A stretch of 57,578 nt of DNA from Candidatus Latescibacterota bacterium (GCA_022826515.1 JAJDUT010000122.1:1-57578), one strand, 5' to 3'; positions 45,755 through 54,797 are shown, counted from the stretch's first letter. The notes: a model not told the origin generated them from the sequence alone. A program made the numbers and translations.

Positions 45755-47086
45755 TTAGCCCTCAGCATGCGGCAGATCAAGCACTAACTCTTTGCCCGCT
45801 TTGAACAAATCGTGCAGATGCACATAGCGGAACAGCGAGCTTCTGCCCGTCAGGTGGAGATTCTCAAAGGTCTGGAAGTAGGCAACGAGGCGTTCTACAT
45901 GCTCGGCCAATCCCACTTCGAGCACGGGATAGGCAAAGGGCAATTTGTAGGTTGCAAAGCATACGACTTCGCCTTCCGCAATCGGCTTTACGCGCTGCAA
46001 CGCTTCCCATACAGCGCGGCGCAACGCCTCTGACGACATATCCCACACAGCATCTTCGCGAAAACAAGGCAGTTCGAGCACAATAGCTGTTTGGCCCTCG
46101 GGTGCCATGTGGCGGCTGCGATTTTTGGGTTCATACAGGCGCGTAAACGGAAACTCTGCGCCGGGGAAGTAAAGCGAGGCATTGGGCGAAAAAGAGGGCC
46201 GATCCAAACCGAACACGCAAAGAATCAGATTGCGGTATTTAACCGCATTGGCCGCGGCCAGCAACTCCGGGGGCGGCGGGGGATCCAGCATTTTCGCCGA
46301 CAGGGTCAACGGCAGCGTATTGACGACCGTGGATACTTCCACTTCCGCGTCGTCGTTCAGAACGACGCGGTCCAATCGCCCACCTGAATGCACCAGCCGA
46401 CTCACCCGACTATTGACTCTAATCCGCTTGCTGCCAATGAATTCGCTCATCTTATCGACGATCATGCCAAACCCGTACTTGGGGTACAGGAAAGAGCCGT
46501 CCAAATGGCCCGGACGGCTGGCCTTGCCCAATAGAACTTCCCGCACAAAACTGGCCAGATCCAGACCTTTCATCCGCCCTCCCGATACATCCGTGGAAAG
46601 TTGGTGCGGATCGGTCCCCCACAATTTTCTCGAATAGTTAAGCAAAAAAAGGTTGGCCAGCGTCTGGCCGTACTGATTCAGGGCGAATTCCCCAAAACTC
46701 GCCGCTGGCTTGCGAGATTTTACGCGCAGGTTCTCGGCGGCAATTTGCAACAGGGTTTTGCGGTCAAGTCGTTTGACCAGATTGCCCATTTGCAGAGGAA
46801 AGCTGAAAAACTCGTCTTGAAAAAAAATCTCGCTCGGCGCTGCAACGTCAGAAAGCTCATCGCCCAAAAGCCCCTTGATCTCGCAAGTGACCTCCGGGTC
46901 TTTGTCGTGCAGACGATGGGCACCGGTATCAAACAGAAACTCGCCCAAGCGCAGCGTGCGGCAATTGCCCCCTGGCTGGGTACCAGCTTCAAAAAGCACA
47001 AAGTCCAAGCCGCGCTTTTGAGCATAATAGCCGGCAGCCAAACCAGCCGGGCCTCCACCCAAAATGTGTATGTCGGCGTTGAGCAT
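45755..47086 (-). CDS. FAD-dependent oxidoreductase, protoporphyrinogen-oxidase/UDP-galactopyranose-mutase-like
   Basis: A 443-residue flavoprotein. The dinucleotide-binding strand is HILGGGPAGLAAGYYA, followed by EAGTQPGGNCRT and FDTGAHRLHD, the pattern of the amine-oxidase/protoporphyrinogen-oxidase and UDP-galactopyranose-mutase clan. The open frame extends upstream to 47155, but the ATG at 47086 is the start that aligns with the family. No clear ribosome-binding site is visible. It lies 25 bases after a GT-C glycosyltransferase gene; such pairs handle surface polysaccharides, which makes a mutase-like role plausible. Confidence 0.75.
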   Translation of the reverse strand: MLNADIHILGGGPAGLAAGYYAQKRGLDFVLFEAGTQPGGNCRTLRLGEFLFDTGAHRLHDKDPEVTCEIKGLLGDELSDVAAPSEIFFQDEFFSFPLQMGNLVKRLDRKTLLQIAAENLRVKSRKPAASFGEFALNQYGQTLANLFLLNYSRKLWGTDPHQLSTDVSGGRMKGLDLASFVREVLLGKASRPGHLDGSFLYPKYGFGMIVDKMSEFIGSKRIRVNSRVSRLVHSGGRLDRVVLNDDAEVEVSTVVNTLPLTLSAKMLDPPPPPELLAAANAVKYRNLILCVFGLDRPSFSPNASLYFPGAEFPFTRLYEPKNRSRHMAPEGQTAIVLELPCFREDAVWDMSSEALRRAVWEALQRVKPIAEGEVVCFATYKLPFAYPVLEVGLAEHVERLVAYFQTFENLHLTGRSSLFRYVHLHDLFKAGKELVLDLPHAEG

Positions 47087-47111
47087 TTTCAATTCAAAAT
47101 ACGCAGGTGAA

Positions 47112-48503
47112 TTAATACTCGTATAATGTGAGTTCCGGCCACATGCGATTGACATACGGGTTGTGGTAAAACGTCTTGGTCACCTTCGGCACCCGATCTT
47201 GCAATGGGCTGCCGATGACCACTAACTCGGCTGTGTCGTCGAGCGCGTCGAGCGCGTCCAAATCACCCTCGTCTCTAATGGGCATATAGACGGCCCGCAG
47301 CGCCTGGGAAGCCAGATAGTATTTGATCAGAGGCACCGATGCAATGTGCAAGGTATCGCTTTTTTTCGCCGCGAGGTATTGGTGTATCTGGGCGATGGCC
47401 GTAAGCTCTTTGTGCTGAACAACTAAATGCAAGGTCACATAGCCATAGCCCAAAAAAAAGGCGATTACAACCAAGCGAAAAAACCGATGGCCGTGGGTAG
47501 CGATCTGAGCACAAACAAAAGCTAGGATGAGCGTCAAAAAGGGCACTAGCGGCAAGACGTGCCGGCTTTTGTGTACCACATTTTGAAAGAGAAAAATCCA
47601 GCCCAGATAGAGGACGCAACCTATAAACGGCGCACTCAGCAACACCGAGCGGTTCACCCACTGCACCACGGCGCGCCAATTAGCCACCAGAATACCGAGC
47701 AGCGCGACGGTAGTACAGGCCGTCACTACATGGCGTCCCTCCCAATAGAGTCCAAAACCATCGGCCCATATGCTCTCGAACAGTCCAAACGATCGCAAGG
47801 CAAAATCGGGCTCAGTGGCAACCGTGCCGCCAAAGTCGGCGAAGTGGCCCTGCGTCTGCGTCTGCGCTGCCTTTGTCAACTCAGTCCAGCCGGTAATCGC
47901 AATCAAGGGAATCAGCCAGACGGCTACGCCAGCCACACCAGCAGCGACGAATTGCAATCGCGGCCCTCGTTCCTTCAACCTCAGCAACAGAGGCACCAAC
48001 AACATGGGCGCATAAGAAAGGCGCACCCCGAGCGAGATCCCCGCGATAAAAAATCCCAACCCCGCTTTGCCCGACTCTTGCTTGGCGACAAAATAGCAAC
48101 ACGCCAAAACGCCGGCGACGCCCATGGCATCAGGCATATAGCGATTGCTCATCAGCCACAGCAGCGGATTGAAGAATAGCAGCAAGACGGCGATCAGGCC
48201 CACGGGCGTGGTGATTTTAATCTGGGCGATGCCGAGCGCGAAATAGATTATGCCAAAAGTCGCTACGCCACCCAGTACGGCAAACGCCACGGCATAGCGG
48301 TCGGTCAGCGCGTAGATTGCCTTGGCGAAAAAGCAAAAGACCGGATAGGCTGGGAAATGAGGTTGTAATTTGGTTACATCGTAATCGACCACCCCCAAGG
48401 CAAAGCGCAAACTGTCCAAGTCTTCTATATAGTACACAGCGCTCATAAGCCGCGATCCCAGACAAAGGATCAGCACCGCACCCCAGACCTTGCGCTCAGT
48501 CAC
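47112..48503 (-). CDS. GT-C/PMT-like membrane glycosyltransferase
   Basis: A 463-residue integral membrane protein with about 10-11 hydrophobic helices. The N-terminal lumenal loop carries acidic residues (YYIEDLDSLRFALGV, DYDVTKLQPHFPAYP), as expected for GT39/GT83-type glycosyltransferases that use polyprenyl-phosphate sugars. The start is GTG with an AGGAG site 10 bases upstream. It is followed by the FAD protein; together they suggest addition of a sugar to a lipid-linked glycan or lipid A. The exact donor is unknown. Confidence 0.75.
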   Translation of the reverse strand: MTERKVWGAVLILCLGSRLMSAVYYIEDLDSLRFALGVVDYDVTKLQPHFPAYPVFCFFAKAIYALTDRYAVAFAVLGGVATFGIIYFALGIAQIKITTPVGLIAVLLLFFNPLLWLMSNRYMPDAMGVAGVLACCYFVAKQESGKAGLGFFIAGISLGVRLSYAPMLLVPLLLRLKERGPRLQFVAAGVAGVAVWLIPLIAITGWTELTKAAQTQTQGHFADFGGTVATEPDFALRSFGLFESIWADGFGLYWEGRHVVTACTTVALLGILVANWRAVVQWVNRSVLLSAPFIGCVLYLGWIFLFQNVVHKSRHVLPLVPFLTLILAFVCAQIATHGHRFFRLVVIAFFLGYGYVTLHLVVQHKELTAIAQIHQYLAAKKSDTLHIASVPLIKYYLASQALRAVYMPIRDEGDLDALDALDDTAELVVIGSPLQDRVPKVTKTFYHNPYVNRMWPELTLYEY

Positions 48504-48574
48504 GTCTCACTTGCTCCTATCTGCCATGACGAAATCTAATAAGCTACCTATAAATTCCGCTTGGCAAATGCAAA

Positions 48575-48605
48575 CGCGGCGGTTGGCTCAACGCCGACCG
48601 CCGCG
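48575..48605 (-). terminator. Hairpin terminator after the DUF4856 gene
   Basis: Arms CGCGGCGGTTGG and CCGACCGCCGCG pair over 12 bases with one mismatch and a 7-base loop. Read on the minus strand it is followed by TTTGCATTT. It lies about 40 bases past the stop of the DUF4856 lipoprotein, the last gene of the uptake operon, and upstream of the separate GT-C gene. Confidence 0.78.
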
Positions 48606-48646
48606 CATGCAGCTATATAGTCCCAAAGAGTTTTACAAACAACCGT

Positions 48647-49945
48647 TTACCAGTTGGCCATATTGTCGGCGGAAAAGCCGTACGCTTCTTGCAGCACGTC
48701 CTTGGCGCGCATGTAGCTGCTCACAATCCCATCGTACGCGTCACTACCCGGCGCTTCATAGGAGGGCGCTTGTCCCATAATGCCGTGCAATTCCTCGAGC
48801 TGGCCTTGGCCGATCAGGTGGAAGGGACTGTATTGTAACGCAACGGTAAATCCCTTCATCTCCGCCCAGTGCTTGTTCAAGTTGACCCGGTTCTCATCGG
48901 CTGTCCCCAGTGCAGCCATATCGCTCAAGGTGTCATTGATATAGTGCACCACCGTCGCGGCGATGACCTTTTCCATGCCATTGGCTGCCGCTTCGCGCTG
49001 GGCGGCGATATCGCTTTCTGAGCCTTGGTTGACGATCAGGGTGCGTCCAGCTAGGAACGCCGCAAAAATATCTCCGGACAAATTGACTCCACTGCCGCCC
49101 TTGTCGCGCTTACCAGCGTTCCGCGACAGACCAAAATTGTATTCCGATTTAAAGTCAATTTGTCCGTCCCCATTGGAGTCGAAGGTGTAGTCGCCAACTC
49201 CGCCAGCTAGTTGATCGTCGGAGTAGCGGCTGTAGTCGCGGGCCGCGCCAAAATAGCCAAAGGCCTCGTCCCAATGGTGCTCCATCTCCGTGTACGATTT
49301 GCCCTCTACGGGACTGCCGTTTTCGTCCTCCAAGAGGCCACCTAAATAGACTCCGGTGGCTTGGTAATAGGGCACGGCACCGATGAGCACTTTGTTGATC
49401 ATCTGGGTCAGATCGACCCCGTTGTCGTCGGTGTAAACCGCCGGGGTGCCCAGTTTGTCGGCATCCTGCGAATTGGCGGCGATGATCTCAAACCACTCGC
49501 GCACCAACTCGTCGGCCGTCTTGCCATAGCCGATGACGACTTCACTCGATATTTTGCCGGATAGGTTTTTGCCCGTCGAGATGGAGGAATAGCGATTTTC
49601 GACCACCGGCATATCCCCGCCCGTGGTCAGCGATTCCAAGTTGAGGCCGTCGTCGTAGGCGTAAAACTGGAGCAGGTCCTCCACCGTAGCAGACTCGGCT
49701 CCCTCCTTGCCCAGATTGTCGATAAAGATCTTCAGGTCTTGCAGCAGCAAATTGCGCACCGTCTGACCGGAATAGGCGACGCTGCTTTCGCCGTCGTTGA
49801 AGCGGCTGTCGAAGACGTAGGCAGTGGGCATATCAATGGCAGTGCTCCCACTGCTGCCGCTATCGACGGGATTGTCGTCGTCGCCACCGCCGCAGGCGAT
49901 GAGCAGGGCGCTGGCAAACAAAATACTACATTTGAGGCTCCTCAT
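48647..49945 (-). CDS. DUF4856 lipoprotein (imelysin-like), uptake-system component
   Basis: A 432-residue lipoprotein with lipobox LIAC (C18) and a Gly/Asp-rich linker. The domain signature I recognise for DUF4856 is MEHHWDEAFGYFG (221-233), which resembles the metal-site helix of imelysin-like iron-uptake proteins. Residues D256-E268 form an EF-hand-like calcium loop. These proteins are usually encoded beside a TonB-dependent receptor, as here (58 bases downstream of it). A surface or periplasmic role in metal or haem acquisition is likely. Confidence 0.83.
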   Translation of the reverse strand: MRSLKCSILFASALLIACGGGDDDNPVDSGSSGSTAIDMPTAYVFDSRFNDGESSVAYSGQTVRNLLLQDLKIFIDNLGKEGAESATVEDLLQFYAYDDGLNLESLTTGGDMPVVENRYSSISTGKNLSGKISSEVVIGYGKTADELVREWFEIIAANSQDADKLGTPAVYTDDNGVDLTQMINKVLIGAVPYYQATGVYLGGLLEDENGSPVEGKSYTEMEHHWDEAFGYFGAARDYSRYSDDQLAGGVGDYTFDSNGDGQIDFKSEYNFGLSRNAGKRDKGGSGVNLSGDIFAAFLAGRTLIVNQGSESDIAAQREAAANGMEKVIAATVVHYINDTLSDMAALGTADENRVNLNKHWAEMKGFTVALQYSPFHLIGQGQLEELHGIMGQAPSYEAPGSDAYDGIVSSYMRAKDVLQEAYGFSADNMANW

Positions 49946-50003
49946 GGATGCTCTCCTTTCTTACAAGGTTAATGGAAGGATCGTTGTCGTCGTGTGGGAG
50001 GTT

Positions 50004-52466
50004 TTACAAGCCGCGTTTGATGCCGACGTTTATCTGTCGCCGCGAACCGACGAGGATGCCCGAACTCAAGTGGGCTTCGGGCTGACCGGCATTGGAGTGC
50101 AGCCTAGACCCAATGTAGATCTCGTCGAGTATATTCTTGGCCGCTACAAAAGCGCTCCAGCGCGCAGACAATTTGTAGTCGGCGCTGGCGTTGACGATGG
50201 AGTAGCTGGGGATCGGGCCGGTATCGCCGCGATTGAAGGTGCGCTCGATATTCTCAAAGTCAGTGAAGACCGCGTCCACAAAACGCACATCGGCCCGCAG
50301 GCGCAGCCCTCGCTTAGTCTGCTTGACCAAGCCCACCGTCAAAGTGTGCGGCGGTGCATAGGGCAATTCATTGCCGGTCAGATCTACCGCGACGTTGCCG
50401 GCCATGGTGGCCGAGGTGACAATGCCGCTCTTGATCTCGGTCTGCAAATAGGTATAAGCGAGGTTGACGTCGGGCAGGATCCAAGCCAAGCGCGAGGTCG
50501 CCAAACCTAGGGCCAATTCGAGGCCGTAGGTATCTACTTTGCCCAAGTTTTTAAACGCGGTCCCGCGCCCGGCGGCGACGAGATCCTCGATCTTGAGCAG
50601 AAAAGCAGACGCTTCTAAGGTCAGCTTCGGCCCCCAAGAGCGCACCCCGGCTTCCATATTCCAGCTTTTCTCTGCCTTGAGATCTAGTCCACCGGCACCG
50701 GCGTCTTGTCCGAAATTGGTTACTTTCAGCGTACCGCTCGAAGGCGGCGTATAGCCCCGGTGGACCCCGGCGAACGCGTTGAAACGTCCAAACTGGTAGT
50801 TGACGCCCAAGCCGGGCAGTAGTACCGCCGAGACTTTGTCGGCTAAGATGGAACCGCGCAGGCGATCCACCCGGTCCTGTTTGAACACCTCGAAGCGCAG
50901 CCCTGGGTCGAGCGTCAGCCGGCCCCATTCGATCTGCTCCTTGGCATAGAGGGCCAGCGCGGCGGTTTCGTAGTGGTGGCTCTGCCCCACGATTTTCGCC
51001 GGGTCGTCCGGGTCGCCTGGAGTACCGGTATAGTACACGCCATCGCGCGCGTCTGGAGCGTCGCCAATTTTCTTGTCGTCGATAAAGCGCTCCCAGTGGG
51101 CGCGAACTCCTACCTCGGCTTTTGCCAAATGACCGCCGAGGCTGTGTGTGAGCGCGTAGTCCTGGGCGATACCCCCCACGTAAAAAGTCCGCAGAATGCC
51201 AAAGTTGCTGGCGTCGCCCCCTACCCGCACCAAGTCGCCACTCTGGAAGTAGGGCACCGGCGTGAAATCGCCTGTCTCCAGAGCCGAAGCGCGCACGAAA
51301 ACGTCGTCTTCCCGCCACCAGCGGCGATCAAAGACATTCAAGTAAGCCGTAGTATTGCCCACTAAATTCGCCGTGATCTTGCTGGTGTACATTAGGTCGA
51401 GAGAGGCCCGCAAAACCTTGAAATTGTCGTCTTGTTTGGGATTGAATTTGGGATTGGCGTAAAAGGAGTACTCCGTCAGACCCGTGTAGGTCGCATTGGA
51501 GTTTTCGAAATTGGCGTTGGCTTTCAGGTAGAGCACCTTTTTGTTGCTCAAGCGGAACTGCGTCTTTGCGGTTCCGTTGACTTGGTCGAAGGCGTTGTTG
51601 TCCCTGAAGCCGTTTCCGTGCTTGTAAAGCACCTGCATATCAGACGTGATTCGTCTGCTCCCCAATCCCCGCAACTCTGCAAACGCGCTGTAGTAACCAT
51701 TGCTACCTACGGTGAGCTGATTGACCATTCCCTTGGTGCCGTCGGGTCGCCGCGTCGCATAATTGATGACGCCCCCCATAGTCTGCGGACCGAAGCGGAT
51801 GGCCGAACTCCCCTTGATTACCTCCATCGCATCAATGCGCTCTGATGGCGGGTTGTAATAGGCGTTGGGATAGATATAGACCGCCGGCTGGATCGGCACG
51901 CCGTCTTCCATAATCAGCACCCGCGAGCTGCGGCGGGGGTTTAAGCCCCGGATGCCGATGCTCAACCGCGAATTGCCGAACCCATCGTCGGCGTAGCCGT
52001 TGATGCCGGGCACCAATTCGAGCAGTTCCTGCGTGCCAACCGGCTTGATTAGTTCCACCGTCTGAGGTCTCAGCTTGGACGCGGTCCCGGTGCGCTTTTG
52101 GTTTATCAGCGGCGATTCGCCGATAATTTCGACTGGGGCCAATTGGATGGGATCGCTCAGCAGGGCGATATCCAAAACGAGCGTGGCCCCAGGCGCTAGG
52201 GAAATTTCCTCGTCATGCGATTCGTAGCCGAGCAAACTCACGGCAATGCGCTTTTGTCCAGAGGGCACTTGCGCGAGGAAGAAGGTGCCGTCCTGCCCGG
52301 TCGTCGCCCCTTCCAGCCCAATTCTGACGACAGCCCCCAAAATCGGCTGTCCCGTTTCCTCGTCGATCACTTTGCCGCTGATGTCTGCCGGGGCCAACTC
52401 CAAGCTCAGAACAGGGCTGCCCATCGACGCGATCAACACCATGGCCAAGCCCAAAAGCCTACGCAT
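50004..52466 (-). CDS. TonB-dependent outer-membrane receptor
   Basis: An 820-residue receptor with a signal peptide (to about residue 21). A carboxypeptidase-regulatory-like domain (28-105; ISGKVIDEETGQPILGAVV) precedes the plug, which contains LELVPGINGYAD, LSIGIRGLNPRRSSRVLI and MEVIKGSSAIRFGPQTMGGVI. A 22-strand barrel follows, ending with an aromatic-poor RRQINVGIKRGL. It imports a siderophore, haem or other large ligand using TonB energy. No TonB/ExbBD genes are in the window. It is flanked by a small lipoprotein (upstream) and the DUF4856 lipoprotein (downstream). Confidence 0.93.
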   Translation of the reverse strand: MRRLLGLAMVLIASMGSPVLSLELAPADISGKVIDEETGQPILGAVVRIGLEGATTGQDGTFFLAQVPSGQKRIAVSLLGYESHDEEISLAPGATLVLDIALLSDPIQLAPVEIIGESPLINQKRTGTASKLRPQTVELIKPVGTQELLELVPGINGYADDGFGNSRLSIGIRGLNPRRSSRVLIMEDGVPIQPAVYIYPNAYYNPPSERIDAMEVIKGSSAIRFGPQTMGGVINYATRRPDGTKGMVNQLTVGSNGYYSAFAELRGLGSRRITSDMQVLYKHGNGFRDNNAFDQVNGTAKTQFRLSNKKVLYLKANANFENSNATYTGLTEYSFYANPKFNPKQDDNFKVLRASLDLMYTSKITANLVGNTTAYLNVFDRRWWREDDVFVRASALETGDFTPVPYFQSGDLVRVGGDASNFGILRTFYVGGIAQDYALTHSLGGHLAKAEVGVRAHWERFIDDKKIGDAPDARDGVYYTGTPGDPDDPAKIVGQSHHYETAALALYAKEQIEWGRLTLDPGLRFEVFKQDRVDRLRGSILADKVSAVLLPGLGVNYQFGRFNAFAGVHRGYTPPSSGTLKVTNFGQDAGAGGLDLKAEKSWNMEAGVRSWGPKLTLEASAFLLKIEDLVAAGRGTAFKNLGKVDTYGLELALGLATSRLAWILPDVNLAYTYLQTEIKSGIVTSATMAGNVAVDLTGNELPYAPPHTLTVGLVKQTKRGLRLRADVRFVDAVFTDFENIERTFNRGDTGPIPSYSIVNASADYKLSARWSAFVAAKNILDEIYIGSRLHSNAGQPEAHLSSGILVGSRRQINVGIKRGL

Positions 52467-52486
52467 AATCTCGGTTCCCCTGCTTA

Positions 52487-52729
52487 TCAGAACAGTTCTG
52501 GATTGGATGGGCGATCGATGGCAGCAACTTCACTGCCGGGGAAGGTGCTCAAGCCGTAACTTCCCTTTTCTTCTTCCTCGGGCTGCGGCGCTAGCAAAGG
52601 GTCGCTCTCACAGCCAGCAAGCAGGCTCCAGCACAAAGCGCACAGTAAAAAAGCTAGCCCGCCAGAGGCGGCTAGCGTCTTTCGGTTGAAACCCTTCTTT
52701 TTTGCCAAAATGGACTCCGCGACAGGCAT
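52487..52729 (-). CDS. Small lipoprotein heading the TonB receptor operon
   Basis: An 80-residue lipoprotein. A hydrophobic segment ends in LLAGC, and about 40 residues follow, beginning ESDPLLAPQPEEEEKG. I recognise no family. It is the first cistron of the operon, 20 bases ahead of the TonB receptor, and so may be a ligand-binding or sensing partner. A possible alternative is that only the receptor and DUF4856 form the working unit and this peptide is accessory. Confidence 0.65.
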   Translation of the reverse strand: MPVAESILAKKKGFNRKTLAASGGLAFLLCALCWSLLAGCESDPLLAPQPEEEEKGSYGLSTFPGSEVAAIDRPSNPELF

Positions 52730-52742
52730 GTATTGTCAGCCG

Positions 52743-52804
52743 ACCGATTGTTTGATAAATAAAACAATCGGTTATCAAAATAAACTTATTTTTATCATAG
52801 TCAA
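52743..52804 (-). promoter_or_regulatory. Promoter and operator-like inverted repeat of the TonB operon
   Basis: On the minus strand TTGACT (52804-52799) lies 16 bases before TATTTT (52782-52777), a plausible -35/-10 pair. Immediately downstream is a perfect inverted repeat of 11-base arms, ACCGATTGTTT (52743-52753) and its complement (52762-52772), separated by 8 bases. The repeat covers the expected transcription start and ends 13 bases before the start codon, so a repressor bound there would block initiation. It does not match the Fur consensus closely; the regulator is unknown. Confidence 0.6.
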
Positions 52805-53032
52805 CACTTTTTTTAGCGTACATACTTTTATTTTTTAGCAACTAATTTCAAAAAATACATTGACTTACATCATTGATTGACCATATTCACAGATGTTTTT
52901 TATGCTAAACAGTTTATTGTGCAACTAAACTTTTGTTCTTTATTATCAACCCGATTTTGGCCGTTGGAAGCCCGTGCGCTCTCGCCAGACGCGAGCAGCC
53001 TAAAATCCTCTTGTACAGGGAAGTAAAATCGA
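52805..53032. other. AT-rich divergent intergenic region
   Basis: This stretch between the TonB operon promoter and the epimerase gene is strikingly AT-rich against a GC-rich background, with poly-A/T runs (for example near 52808-52860). It probably holds the divergent promoter of the epimerase gene. No gene or RNA structure that I can recognise is present. Confidence 0.6.
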
Positions 53033-53998
53033 GTGCAGATTGTCGTAACAGGGGCCGCAGGTTTTGTGGGATCGCATCTTTGCCAACGGCTAGCGTCCCT
53101 CAAGCACAACGTAGTTGGCGTCGATTCTTTCAGCGACTACTACCCGGTCTGGCTGAAGGAGCGCAACGCGCGCGAGCTTGCAGATGCGGGGGTGCAGGTC
53201 GAGCGACTGGACTTGGCCTGCGACCGGTTGGAGGGAGCGATTGCAGATGCCGAGCTGGTATTCCACCTTGCGGCGCAACCCGGCATTGCCGCTCGCGTTC
53301 CCCAAGACGCGTACGTTCGCAACAATCTGGTCGCCACGCGCGCATTACTCGAAGCGTGCGCTAGCTGCAAGCGATGGCCTTTCCTAGTCAACATCTCTAC
53401 GTCGTCGGTATATGGACGGCGAGCCACCGCAGCGGAGACGGCCGAGCCCGAGCCCATCTCCTGCTACGGCGTGACAAAGCTCGCCGCAGAGCAATTGGCC
53501 TTGGCGTACTGGCGCGAGCGCAGGTTGCCCGTGTGTTCCATGCGTCTGTTCTCTGTTTACGGCCCGCGCGAGCGTCCCGAAAAACTCTACATGAAACTGA
53601 TAACCAGCATCTTGCAGGGCGAGGAATTTCCTCTATACGACGGCAGTCTGCACCACAAGCGCGCCTATACATTTGTAGATGACGCCGTAGCCGGACTCCT
53701 TGCTGTACTCGATCATCGAGACCGCTGTGTAGGTGAAATTTTCAACATCGGATCGGATATCGAGACGACGACAAGCCGCGGAATTGAGATCGTGGAAAAA
53801 ATTTTGGGCCAGCAGGCTCGCCTGAAAGTTCTTCCTCCGCGCCCCGGTGATCAGACCCATACGCGGGCCAACATCGACAAGGCGCGAGCCATACTCGGCT
53901 TCGCCCCCAACACCGAACTAGAGGACGGCCTCAACACCCAAATCGCATGGTGTAAGCAACTGTTGGCGGACAGGCGCAACGGCATATTGCAGTCCTAA
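53033..53998 (+). CDS. NAD-dependent sugar-nucleotide epimerase (UDP-glucose/glucuronate 4-epimerase type)
   Basis: A 321-residue extended SDR. The NAD loop is GAAGFVG (7-13) and the catalytic pair is Y145-x-x-x-K149 (CYGVTK) with Ser residues in STSSVYG. The substrate loop contains RLFSVYGPRERP and the GEIFNIGSD strand. It interconverts UDP-sugars for surface polysaccharide synthesis. The start is GTG with an AGGGAAG site. The final codons and stop (ILQS, TAA) overlap MITE copy 4, so the original C-terminus may have been replaced. Confidence 0.9.
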   Translation: MQIVVTGAAGFVGSHLCQRLASLKHNVVGVDSFSDYYPVWLKERNARELADAGVQVERLDLACDRLEGAIADAELVFHLAAQPGIAARVPQDAYVRNNLVATRALLEACASCKRWPFLVNISTSSVYGRRATAAETAEPEPISCYGVTKLAAEQLALAYWRERRLPVCSMRLFSVYGPRERPEKLYMKLITSILQGEEFPLYDGSLHHKRAYTFVDDAVAGLLAVLDHRDRCVGEIFNIGSDIETTTSRGIEIVEKILGQQARLKVLPPRPGDQTHTRANIDKARAILGFAPNTELEDGLNTQIAWCKQLLADRRNGILQS

Positions 53999-54100
53999 AC
54001 GATTTGAACGATTCGATATGTGGATCGTCTAGTCATAACTATTCTGCGTCCATCTGCGTCCATCTGCGGATTCTCTTGTGAATGATTTAGGCTTGCTATA
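53985..54100 (+). mobile_element. MITE-like intergenic element, copy 4
   Basis: A 116-bp element. The left end is TATTGCAGTCCTAAACGATT and the right end is AATGATTTAGGCTTGCTATA, which are imperfect inverted repeats. The core has GATATGTGGATCG and TTCTGCGTCCATCTGCG followed by CATCTGCGGATT. The left end supplies the last codons and stop of the epimerase gene. The flank (TCACC) resembles copy 2's. Confidence 0.82.
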
Positions 54101-54189
54101 TCACCCTGACGCTACCGCGCACCCCAGACTTGCACATCCCGTGATAGACTGGTATGATTTTATGAATCTAAAATTCATATCGAGGTCAC

Positions 54190-54405
54190 ATGCGAATATC
54201 TGAACGAGGACAAATCACCATCCCCAAGCAACTGAGAGACCGCTTCGGCATGAATCCCGACGTCGAAGTTGAGATCACTCCAACAGAGCACGGCCTACTC
54301 ATTCAGAAACGGACCGCATCGCGGCACCCGGTGGAGCGCGTGTACGCCATCCTAGGCAAGGGCGGAAACACCGACGACTATATAGAAGAGATTCGTGGAC
54401 GATGA
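54190..54405 (+). CDS. AbrB/SpoVT-type antitoxin
   Basis: A 71-residue AbrB-family protein with the swapped-hairpin signature MRISERGQITIPKQLRDRFG, then VEVEITPTEHGLLIQKR. The C-terminal tail (about 45-71) should contact the VapC toxin. It binds DNA and represses its own operon. The gene overlaps the toxin gene by four bases (ATGA). Confidence 0.9.
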   Translation: MRISERGQITIPKQLRDRFGMNPDVEVEITPTEHGLLIQKRTASRHPVERVYAILGKGGNTDDYIEEIRGR

Positions 54406-54797
54406 TCACCGCTGTCGATACGAGCGTCCTACTGGACGTGTTTCTCCCCGACGATCAGCACGGCCCTCGGTCGAAGGAGTTACTGCGCAACGCCTACGAC
54501 AGAGGGGCTATTTTCGTCTGTGATCTGGTTTATGCAGAACTCGTTCCGGCGTTTGATGACCGGGCCACGCTCGACGGAGCACTGCGAGAGATCAGCGCGA
54601 CGGTCTCACCCATCGATACTGATATTGCGTACGAAGCAGGTCAGCGCTGGTCGCGCTACCGGCAGGCCGGCGGGCCCAGAGATCGGATTATTACCGACTT
54701 TCTGATCGGTGCCCACGCCGTTGTTAAAGCCGAAACCTTTCTCACCCGGGACCGCGGCTTCTACGCAACTTACTTCCCGGAATTGCATAGCGGGTAA
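54402..54797 (+). CDS. VapC-type PIN-domain ribonuclease toxin
   Basis: A 131-residue PIN nuclease. The acidic residues are D6 (AVDTSVLL), E46 (VYAELVP), D99 (ITDFLIGAHA) and D117 (TRDRGF), all intact, so it should be active. It cleaves RNA (often tRNA or rRNA) when free of its AbrB-type antitoxin, which is encoded just upstream with a four-base overlap. It lies right after MITE copy 4. Confidence 0.92.
   Translation: MITAVDTSVLLDVFLPDDQHGPRSKELLRNAYDRGAIFVCDLVYAELVPAFDDRATLDGALREISATVSPIDTDIAYEAGQRWSRYRQAGGPRDRIITDFLIGAHAVVKAETFLTRDRGFYATYFPELHSG

Noticed and set aside
52743..52772. Inverted repeat as an intrinsic terminator or riboswitch
   Set aside because: It lies between promoter and start codon with no U-run and no recognisable aptamer; an operator fits better.
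52743..52804. Fur box
   Set aside because: GATAA and TTATC fragments are present but spacing and sequence do not match the 19-base consensus.
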